This document shows, one piece after another, positions 19,735 through 27,220 of a stretch of DNA of 64,000 nucleotides. Below the pieces are notes generated by a model. The model ran no database searches. It was given only the letters and a program-made list of their open reading frames with translations, and was not told the origin of the DNA. This stretch comes from Blautia luti (GTDB taxonomy: Bacteria > Bacillota > Clostridia > Lachnospirales > Lachnospiraceae), in NCBI RefSeq assembly GCF_033096465.1, contig NZ_AP028156.1, forward strand, positions 1,754,501 to 1,818,500, written 5' to 3'. The position numbers and the translations under genes are program-made. Positions within the stretch are counted from its first letter, which is position 1. Each line of letters opens with the position of its first letter.

Positions 19735-19764
19735 ATTATACGATAAAAAACAATGAAATCACAA
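19735..19764 (-). promoter_or_regulatory. promoter of the 15150-19712 operon
   Basis: On the minus strand TTGTGA (19764-19759), an 18-nt spacer and TATAAT (19740-19735) lie just upstream of the response-regulator gene. Confidence 0.6.
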
Positions 19765-19987
19765 CAAGAATACATGAAGAACGTAAGCACAATATATCTT
19801 TTTTCTCAATTCCAGCTCAATTTCCCCTCAATGTCTTTTTCCTCCGATTTTCGTATGCTTATCCCACAGCAGAACAGTACCACACCGGTGCGACCTGCTG
19901 AATCAATCAATACGAAAACGGAAGTGTTTTTATGCGAGAACTCAGTTTTCGTAAAAACAATCACATACAAAAAGAATAATAAAAATG

Positions 19988-20030
19988 AAATAGGATTAAT
20001 CAGCTGTTAGAAAACTGATTAATCCTATTT
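19988..20030. terminator. perfect 16-bp stem-loop
   Basis: AAATAGGATTAATCAG (19988-20003) pairs perfectly with 20015-20030 around an 11-nt loop. TTGTTC follows on the plus strand. No plus-strand gene ends here, so it more likely insulates the AT-rich island from the exporter operon. Confidence 0.6.
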
Positions 20031-20140
20031 TGTTCTACATCGACACCAAATCTCAAGTTTGCCTCTAAAGCCAGAATTCCCCCTGTGTGTTAGGATAATT
20101 GTCAGTGAAAATCAATTACTTTCGTGGCAGTATGTATCCA

Positions 20141-20325
20141 TTACAACCGGGAATCCTTCGCCCCTCCTTTTTTTATCAGGACTCCATTTTCCATCACAAA
20201 TACCTTATCACATAATATATCTATTTCGTTCTTATTATGACTTGGCAACTATATGATTTTTCCGTTTTCTTTTCTTCTGTATCAAGATATTTGTTGATTC
20301 ATCTAATACAATATATTTATGGCTG
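20141..20325 (-). pseudogene. remnant of an ABC-transporter ATPase
   Basis: On the minus strand one frame reads KYIVLDESTN, a decayed Walker B and D-loop. Another frame reads SHNKNEIDILCDKVFVMENG before stopping at TAA 20141-20143. The latter is the usual H-loop and C-terminal strand of drug or peptide exporter ATPases. The pieces are out of frame with each other and no start exists. Apart from this and the stem-loop at 19988, the 19765-20445 stretch shows nothing further. Confidence 0.55.
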
Positions 20326-20445
20326 ATGTCTCTACAACTCTGATACAGAATAACTGCTCTATTATAACTGGATATTTACTCTTAAGCACGATATTATATA
20401 AATCAGGGCAAGCCCAACAGACCTGCCCATTTATAAATGCGTTCC

Positions 20446-20690
20446 TTATTTTATTGCACATAGATTTTCATCAATCCATTTTTGGACTTCATTCACATTA
20501 TGATTTACAGCTTTTGCAATTTTTTCAACAGGCAGACCCATTTCTGCAAGAGAAAGAGCTGTTTCTTTTTTGGCCTTTAATTCCCCACTTTCCATTCCTT
20601 CGCTATAAATTTTTTCCATTTCATGGCACATAAGCGGTGGCCCCTTTCTGTGTCTCTTTCAATTCATGTACCCTTTTCCCGACAATTCAT
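20446..20690 (-). pseudogene. 3' fragment of an Rpn-family nuclease gene
   Basis: 61 residues in frame (MCHEMEKIYSEGMESGELKA to the end) match the C-terminus of the full Rpn-type protein at 26029-26874. Homology continues upstream (KRVHELKETQKG), but in that stretch the frame is broken at ATAYVP. Nucleotide similarity extends to a degenerate copy of the same downstream terminator (20405-20428). The piece is a direct repeat of the region near 26029-26270 and, with it, brackets the MBL/protease module. Confidence 0.72.
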
Positions 20691-20698
20691 TTACATAT

Positions 20699-23600
20699 TT
20701 ACAGTTCAGGAAGTAACCAACAATTTTTTACTTCAGCAAATTCATTTTCTGCTTTCTCACCAGTGCATATATTTTTCCATTCTTCTACTTCGGGGCAATG
20801 TTGGCCTTCATAAAATGTATTTTCAAAACGATATACCAAGAATGCAAGAGTAGCACATTGCTTTCTAACTTTAATATTTTCTTTAAACTCTTCTTGCGTC
20901 GAAGTTTGAAAATTGATTCGCGTATATTTTTCTACTAACCTAAGTACTTGTGAAACTCCTTTCATGATTTTGGAGGGAAAACGCGAATTTGTTCGGTAAA
21001 AAATATTATGTATAATCATCAAGAAATACTCCAATCCGGGTTCTTTTCGTGCTTTAATTAAATTAAACAATTCCAGCAGGGTATTTTCTTTTAATTGCTG
21101 ATCCATAATTGTTTCCAGACACTTTTCAACTGCCATTGTAGCTGAAAATACCATATCTGATTCAGTTTCATACATTAGTTCCAACATTTCGTTCATAAAG
21201 GCTGGAACTTTTTCATCTGCAAGAAACATTGCTTCCACTTCCCATGAATAAATTCCTTCGTCATAGAATTCTTTTAGCAGAGTACATAGTTTTTTTGACT
21301 GAACCGGATTAACTCCCTTCCATCCATTTCTGCCAAAAGATGCAATCGCACGAATCATCATTTTCATATGCCATTTTGAAAAAGTAAATTGAAAATCGAA
21401 TTTGCTTTCTTTCCAATATTTCACCATATCTGAACAACAGCCGATGAACAGTTCCAAAAACCATTCTTTTTCTTTCGCAGACCATTCATCTACATAGTAC
21501 CTATTCCAAACCGCCAGTTGTTCCCAATATGATATTTCAGTAAAATTCCTGCCTCTTATATCCTCTTTCCATTTTGAAGATACTTTTTCACTGATAAAAC
21601 TCTTTTTTATTCTTTCTAAGGGATCTATTTCTTCTGGATGTGGCCATTTCATAAATACAAAAAAATAATATTGCTCTAGATCTGGCAATTGCGTATCTTC
21701 ATTAAATTTACTCCATAATAATTCTCCAAAGGCAACTTCTTGTTCTTTGGTTAATTTTCCCCATGTATATAACTGCCCCATTCTGGCCAATACGGAGGTT
21801 CGATTTATTTTCTGTTGTTTTCCTATATTAAATATTGCTTTAATAATTTTGGGTTCAAGATGAGCTTTTCTATATAATGGATTTGATAATTCATACTCTG
21901 TAAACACATCAAAAGGATCAAGCTGTACTACTCCAAGTATATTTTCTCTCTCTTTCATTGAGCAGGTTAATAATGCATTTATTTTAGTTCTTTTAATATA
22001 ATCTGCGGTTTGATTCATAACAGAGGAAATGAATTTATTTAATAATCTTTGATCTTTCACCGCATTTTCTTCGATCAATCGGATCATCAAGTCTATCATT
22101 TTTCCCTGCTGCACAGAATCCAATACGGCACACATTCTTTCTAATATCGGAATTCCGGATGCTACAATAGAGGTATAAACATTTTGATCATACCATGGAT
22201 CATATTTCTGAAATTTTCCTATATTATTCATTATCGCATTATATACATATTCAAAAAGTTCATCGATTTCTTTTCTATTCTCGGATCGTAAATATTCTCT
22301 TGTAATACATTTTTTTACCACATCTGTTTTTCCAAGACGAAGTAAAAGCTGCCATGTATATTGAGGATAGTAAGATAGCAAGCTTTTTACTAAAATATCC
22401 TGCTGATTATTCAGTAAACTTTTACTTCGAAGATATAATGGAAATCCACTATATTCAATGCTTTTAAAAACAGAATATGCCTCCCAACAATTGTTCTCAG
22501 ATCTAACCAAAGTAATGGATTCCCGATTTAACTCAAATTCCGGTTCTGGAGATTCCTTTTTTAACCAGGTTAATGCACCGTCTGTAAACAGAATTTTTTC
22601 TTTATCCCAGTTATAATACTTTTTATATTTAGAAATCTCATTATTAATTTCATTGCATTTTTTTCTGGTTTCTTCCTTATATGGATTCATACAAAATAGT
22701 AAATGTTCTTTTAAATACAATGCACATACCAGCAGAGACTTCAAATATACGTTTTGGGGGCTGCTCTCTGCTATTTCATTATTATTCTTTTGTATATCGT
22801 TGGTAAGTTCTTCTACTGCTTTCAGTGCTTCCTCATTAAGACCACATTCAGTCATTACGCCAATGAATCTTAAGCGTACCTCATAAGGCATTTCTTCTAA
22901 AGAGCATGATACCAGTTCTAGCTGAACTTTTTCCAGATCCATTTTGAATAAATTCATAAGAATTTCTTCAAGTTTCAAATAATATTTGCCATCAACTATA
23001 AAATTTGTGCAAGGTTTAAGCTGGTCACAAATGCTGTTCCACTTTTCTTCATCCATATTTTGTCTATAGTTTTCAAGTAAATATAACCCTACTGTAAACC
23101 ATTTATTCTTGTTTTTCTCTTTCCAATCCGAGTGAGAATTTAAAGTATCCCATATTTTATATAAGTTATTCTCAATATTTTTATCTAAAGGCAAACAAGA
23201 TTTTTTATATCTCCTTGTATATTCATAAGCAAAATCCAGTAATTCATTACAGTAGTCAAAATTAGATTCTAATTCTTTTTCGCTACATTGTAAAAGTTCT
23301 TTTCCATTGGTATAACTTTTTACCTGTTGCCTGAAATCTGCCGGAACTGTAAGCCATCCAGGATACCAATCAAATTCTTCGGCCCATTGCTTGGCTAACT
23401 CTTTTCTTTCTTTTCTACGTTTATTAGAATTTCCCAATAAACCATCGATACTTGTATATTTAATATTCCAATTAAGTTCTTTGCAATCTGGATTTGTTGT
23501 TTCTTCCGAAAATCTTGTACCTTCCGTTTCATCTCCCGAATTTATAGAAAAAGCAATGTTTTCATATTGCTTATTTTTAAAATATGCATTTTGATTTATA

Positions 23601-24271
23601 CCATCTCGAAAATCTGTTATTCTTGCCTTTTCACAATGATCGCCTAATGCTTTTTGTCTATCCTGTATTTGAAGATTATATTTTCTGCAGAATGCTAACT
23701 GATTTTTTAGACTAATTCCTAACAATGCATTCGCTTTACCATTTTCATTAAGTTGACTTTTGATTACTCCGACAACATAATTATAGGTATCGGCTATTAG
23801 GGCACCAGAAAAGCCACGATAATCTATAGCTTTGGAATTTTGCATATCTAAAATCATATTTTCAGAAATATCATTATTTATAAAATTACTATTTTGTAGT
23901 TTAATCCATCTTTTTTTGCGTTCATAGCTGTTTCCAAACCCAATTGCTTTTAAGTCTTCAAACATACAGATATCTGCATATGCAAGATAAAGTGTTGGAA
24001 CATTAATTTTTTCTTCACAATGTAGTACAACTAATTCGTCAAAGCGACTATCAAACAGTTTATCTACAATTACATTAATCTTTATTTCTTCATTATTTAT
24101 GTAAACTAATAACACGGCATTTGTTTCATATTTTTTTTCTTTGTCATTATAAAGACAATGTTTCACCGTTATTGCTGTGTTTTCATTTATTAAAAATGCG
24201 GTACCGTAGTTTTCACCGCATTTTATTTGAACTGTAGTATCGTCTAATTCTTTATCCGTTATAACTTTCAT
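20699..24271 (-). CDS. trypsin-like serine protease with very long helical C-terminus (1190 aa)
   Basis: The first 200 residues form a chymotrypsin-fold protease: His38 in ITVKHCL, Asp78 in FDELVVL and Ser155 in GFSGALIA, in the correct order and spacing; there is no signal peptide, so it acts in the cytoplasm. The remaining 1000 residues are predicted mostly helical with no P-loop, no transmembrane helix and no motif I can name, except a DWYPGWLTVP segment near residue 300. The gene starts 20 nt inside the end of the MBL-fold gene and follows AGGAG. Proteases paired with MBL-fold proteins are known in anti-phage systems (AVAST type 1), but no STAND NTPase is present here. A conflict role is inferred. 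Confidence 0.8.
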   Translation of the reverse strand: MKVITDKELDDTTVQIKCGENYGTAFLINENTAITVKHCLYNDKEKKYETNAVLLVYINNEEIKINVIVDKLFDSRFDELVVLHCEEKINVPTLYLAYADICMFEDLKAIGFGNSYERKKRWIKLQNSNFINNDISENMILDMQNSKAIDYRGFSGALIADTYNYVVGVIKSQLNENGKANALLGISLKNQLAFCRKYNLQIQDRQKALGDHCEKARITDFRDGINQNAYFKNKQYENIAFSINSGDETEGTRFSEETTNPDCKELNWNIKYTSIDGLLGNSNKRRKERKELAKQWAEEFDWYPGWLTVPADFRQQVKSYTNGKELLQCSEKELESNFDYCNELLDFAYEYTRRYKKSCLPLDKNIENNLYKIWDTLNSHSDWKEKNKNKWFTVGLYLLENYRQNMDEEKWNSICDQLKPCTNFIVDGKYYLKLEEILMNLFKMDLEKVQLELVSCSLEEMPYEVRLRFIGVMTECGLNEEALKAVEELTNDIQKNNNEIAESSPQNVYLKSLLVCALYLKEHLLFCMNPYKEETRKKCNEINNEISKYKKYYNWDKEKILFTDGALTWLKKESPEPEFELNRESITLVRSENNCWEAYSVFKSIEYSGFPLYLRSKSLLNNQQDILVKSLLSYYPQYTWQLLLRLGKTDVVKKCITREYLRSENRKEIDELFEYVYNAIMNNIGKFQKYDPWYDQNVYTSIVASGIPILERMCAVLDSVQQGKMIDLMIRLIEENAVKDQRLLNKFISSVMNQTADYIKRTKINALLTCSMKERENILGVVQLDPFDVFTEYELSNPLYRKAHLEPKIIKAIFNIGKQQKINRTSVLARMGQLYTWGKLTKEQEVAFGELLWSKFNEDTQLPDLEQYYFFVFMKWPHPEEIDPLERIKKSFISEKVSSKWKEDIRGRNFTEISYWEQLAVWNRYYVDEWSAKEKEWFLELFIGCCSDMVKYWKESKFDFQFTFSKWHMKMMIRAIASFGRNGWKGVNPVQSKKLCTLLKEFYDEGIYSWEVEAMFLADEKVPAFMNEMLELMYETESDMVFSATMAVEKCLETIMDQQLKENTLLELFNLIKARKEPGLEYFLMIIHNIFYRTNSRFPSKIMKGVSQVLRLVEKYTRINFQTSTQEEFKENIKVRKQCATLAFLVYRFENTFYEGQHCPEVEEWKNICTGEKAENEFAEVKNCWLLPEL

Positions 24272-25391
24272 CTAATTCTCCTAATCCAGTAAGCAAGCTA
24301 ACGTTGTAATTTTTTATCAATTTAGTGTTATTTTCCGTGTGCTTTATTATATTTGCAATTACCGCTTTTCCTGGATGCCCGTACCGGTTCCCGTCTGTAG
24401 ATAATAAATAATATTTTACCTTTGTGTTTTTTATAAATTCCAAGGAAATATTTTTTACTGAACCATGGTGTGGAAGCTTTATAAGGTCAAACTCCTCTGG
24501 AAGCTCGTTTTCAAATAGCTGAATTGGACTATCTCCGGGAAATAGCATTTTTAAATTCTTATATTCAAGTAATAATGCAATTGATGAACAGTTTGTTGTT
24601 TTTGAATCCATTTCCGTTTCTTTATTTTCGGTATATTCATCCAACCAATTCGATGATTCATCTGAATATGAAATTTCCTCTTGCTCTATTTCTACATCAA
24701 TTTCATTATTTAGAAAGAATCCCTCAAAAGCAGCATCAAATAATAATGCCTTTGTAATTTCAATATTTTTGTGACATTTTTCACTCAGATAATGAAGCCA
24801 ATCTTCTTTCATTTCGTTTAAAATTTTGATGGTTGGATTTAATATTTTGATTTTTAAATCTCCAAACAAAATAGTTTGTTCTTTGCATACAAGACTGTTT
24901 TGGGTTGAGATATTCCAACGATAGTCTCCAGATTGAATTAATTGGGCTAGATGACAACCGCTAATATAACTTATATTTTGACTTCCATTTTCATAATCAA
25001 GGTTAATTTGGGATGGAGACATACTTTCTAAAATATTTTCCAAGGAAAAAGTCATTGTCTGTTCTGATTTCCGTGCACCAATGCACTGATCCAATCCATT
25101 AAACCAGATCTCGTCAATTCCTATAATCTGGGGATTTTTAGCGTTCCCATTTTCTTGCAATAACGATTTGATTCCATTTATATGATCATTATCTATATGT
25201 GTGACTACGATTAAATTTAATCGTTTTCCTTCGGCGGCCAGATTGAGCAAAAATTTTTTCAAGTACTTATGATAGGTTTTTGCATAACCTCCATCAATCA
25301 GTATTCTAAAATCAGGATCTGGAAATTCCAAATATATACAATCTCCCGAGGCAGCAGGAAGCATTTGTATGGTAACTCCGTTTATTTCCAT
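24252..25391 (-). CDS. MBL-fold (ComEC-C-terminal-like) hydrolase (379 aa)
   Basis: Metal-binding motif THIDNDHINGI gives His65, Asp67, Asp69 and His70. An earlier LIDGG strand, a later LLFPGDSPI motif and the KLPHHGS motif are the set found in ComEC/Rec2-like metallo-beta-lactamase domains. It is cytosolic, with no membrane segment. It could cut nucleic acid or a nucleotide; the sequence does not say. ATG at 25391 follows GGGAGGGGAACA; the reading to 25424 is less likely. The coupled downstream gene is the protease-helical protein. Confidence 0.83.
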   Translation of the reverse strand: MEINGVTIQMLPAASGDCIYLEFPDPDFRILIDGGYAKTYHKYLKKFLLNLAAEGKRLNLIVVTHIDNDHINGIKSLLQENGNAKNPQIIGIDEIWFNGLDQCIGARKSEQTMTFSLENILESMSPSQINLDYENGSQNISYISGCHLAQLIQSGDYRWNISTQNSLVCKEQTILFGDLKIKILNPTIKILNEMKEDWLHYLSEKCHKNIEITKALLFDAAFEGFFLNNEIDVEIEQEEISYSDESSNWLDEYTENKETEMDSKTTNCSSIALLLEYKNLKMLFPGDSPIQLFENELPEEFDLIKLPHHGSVKNISLEFIKNTKVKYYLLSTDGNRYGHPGKAVIANIIKHTENNTKLIKNYNVSLLTGLGELDESYNG

Positions 25392-25776
25392 TGTTCCCCT
25401 CCCATTTTTGAAAGGTAGTGTCAAATACTACCTGTTTTTGTTTCAAAATCCTATAAAAACCTTGATATTTAGGGAAATATATCAATTCATTAAATGAATG
25501 CAGTTTATTTTGCAGGTATTCAGTTAAAAATAATTGATCTTTTGTAAAATTTTTTATTGTAAAAGCAGCTATATTACCATTCTTATGGCAACGAATACGA
25601 TATTGTTGCAATTTTTTTCAACGGAATGGACTGTGAGTTCATTGGCTGAAACAACTATTTTTTCCAATTCTTCTTCATGTAACGCTTCATTATCTATACT
25701 TTTGATTGAATATGGGGCAATGTAAGGACTTTGCAATAAAGATAGACATTTTTCTTTTTTTGATGATCATATGCAT
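25312..25776 (-). pseudogene. small upstream ORF of the MBL/protease module, two frameshifts at A7 tracts
   Basis: A good ribosome site (GAAGGAG) precedes ATG at 25776. The reading MHMIIKK runs into seven A's. Removing one A gives EKCLSLLQSPYIAPYSIKSI and on to LEKIVVSANELTVHSVEK, which meets a second run of seven A's. Adding one A there gives LQQYRIRCHKNGNIAAFTIK and continues to about 25312, overlapping the MBL gene by about 80 nt. The two shifts compensate. It may be a decayed gene, a sequencing error at homopolymers, or a frameshift-controlled gene. I do not recognise the protein. Confidence 0.5.
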
Positions 25777-25981
25777 ATGTTCTCCTTCTAATTTTGGGCT
25801 AGAACTATTTTGTTACAATTAGAGCTTGAATTTTAAATACGCAATTTTAACTCTTAAAAATAATACGAAATAAAACAACAAAAATCACAAATTATAGACA
25901 AAGAAAGTATTTATTCGAACAGATCTTTTTCCCATATTTGCTCCTTCATCTTTTTTGAAAAAACTAAATATACTGTATTGC

Positions 25982-26013
25982 AAAAAGGCAAGTCTAATCA
26001 GACCTGCCCTTTT
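25982..26013 (-). terminator. terminator of the Rpn-family gene
   Basis: GGCAAGTC (25987-25994) pairs with GACCTGCC (26001-26008) with one mismatch; the minus strand continues TTTTTG. A decayed copy lies at 20405-20428. The preceding stretch 25777-25981 shows no other feature. Confidence 0.7.
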
Positions 26014-26028
26014 ATAATGATTTTTCAA

Positions 26029-26874
26029 TTATTTTGTTACACACAAAGTTTCGTCAATCCACTTCTGGACGTCTTTCACATTATGGTTTACAGCTTTTGC
26101 GATTTTTTCAACAGGTAATCCCATTTCAGCAAGTGAAAGGGCTGTTTCCTTTTTAGCCTTTAATTCACCGCGCTTTTCGCCGCTTTCCATTCCCTCGCTA
26201 TAAATTTTCTCCATTTCATGGCACATAAGCTCAACCCCTTTCTGCGTGTCTTTTAATTCATGTACCCTCTTTGCAAGAACTGGACTGTGCATTTCATCCG
26301 CATTCTTACAATGCAGATCATGCATAAGTCTCCCAAGTTCTGTGTCTTCCTGTTTTCTGGAATTCACATATATAATATGTGCTTCGTCCTGAAAGCTATC
26401 ATCGGCTTCTTTGATATGCCTGTCAATATGGTAAATAGGAAAGCCATACCCAAGGATGTCATCCCTGGTAATAAAGATCACATAGCTTTCCGGTAATTCA
26501 TCAAAATCCTGACCCGGATTTAAAGTGTTCATGTCCATCAAACCACTATGGTAACGTGCCCTCTTAGGTGATGCACCTTCATTATCCTGCTGGATCTCCA
26601 CGTCAAACTGTTTGCCTTCGGAATCTCTGGCAACACAGTCCATGATTGCGGATCGTCCCTGCAGATTCTTATAATCCTTCTGGATGATCTGATCAATTAC
26701 TTTCAGATCCTGTTTTTCCATAATGACCTGCAGAACATATTCCAGGCATTCTCTCTGTTTGAAAACATTTCTCATAAATATGTCACTCATGAGTGTAAAA
26801 TTCTTAATAATACCTTTATATCTTTCGTAACGTACTTCCAATCCGTTCTCTGGCACAATTTTTTCATCTGCCAC
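26029..26874 (-). CDS. Rpn family recombination-promoting nuclease/putative transposase (281 aa)
   Basis: A PD-(D/E)XK-type nuclease of the Rpn/PDDEXK-transposase family. MSDIFMRNVFKQRECLEYVL matches the family N-terminus, FDVEIQQDN carries the D-x-E-x-Q catalytic core, and YHSGLMDMNTL and ESYVIFITRDDI are conserved downstream blocks. The C-terminus is a lysine-rich helical tail (EKIAKAVNHNVKDVQKWIDE). Start is a GTG, either 26886 or 26874; the latter has AGGGAGG 11 nt upstream. Rpn proteins are DNA endonucleases found in variable islands. A truncated copy lies at 20446-20690. Confidence 0.87.
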   Translation of the reverse strand: MADEKIVPENGLEVRYERYKGIIKNFTLMSDIFMRNVFKQRECLEYVLQVIMEKQDLKVIDQIIQKDYKNLQGRSAIMDCVARDSEGKQFDVEIQQDNEGASPKRARYHSGLMDMNTLNPGQDFDELPESYVIFITRDDILGYGFPIYHIDRHIKEADDSFQDEAHIIYVNSRKQEDTELGRLMHDLHCKNADEMHSPVLAKRVHELKDTQKGVELMCHEMEKIYSEGMESGEKRGELKAKKETALSLAEMGLPVEKIAKAVNHNVKDVQKWIDETLCVTK

Positions 26875-27007
26875 GTTCGCTGTCACCTCCCTCTTTATTC
26901 TTTTTATGTTATGAAGAAATTTTCGAAAGAGCTTTTGTTTATTTTATCTTAGCATCAATGAATGACCTTTACAAGACACTTTTTCCCCGAATTGCATCGG
27001 GTGTTTT

Positions 27008-27220
27008 TTAACCTACCCGTTCCACATAGCATACACTGTTTCCCTTACACTCAAATTCCGGACAAAGGGACAGCCATAGTCTTTCCAGATCATTGATATT
27101 CATGGCATCCAATTCTGTTTCATCTTCCTCACCATAAATATTTACAAAACCGATCCGATATATGCCATACCCTTTATGTAGGTTTTTTACTACTTTTCTT
27201 CCTGCTCTTCGTATATTCAT
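27008..27220 (-). CDS. small basic protein, unknown (70 aa)
   Basis: A 70-residue protein, basic at the N-terminus (NIRRAGRKVVKNLHKGYGIY) and acidic in the middle. I do not recognise a family. Its ATG overlaps the TGA stop of the 811-aa gene (ATGA), so it is translationally coupled and is the last gene of the long operon. Downstream, at 26975-27000, an AT-rich CCCGA/TCGGG stem could serve as a terminator, but its T-run is on the plus side. Confidence 0.6.
   Translation of the reverse strand: MNIRRAGRKVVKNLHKGYGIYRIGFVNIYGEEDETELDAMNINDLERLWLSLCPEFECKGNSVCYVERVG

Noticed and set aside
20699..24271. STAND NTPase in the protease-helical protein, which would make this a standard AVAST type 1 locus
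   Set aside because: No GxxxxGK[ST] P-loop or Walker B was found; the only near hit, LLRLGKTDVV, lacks the motif.
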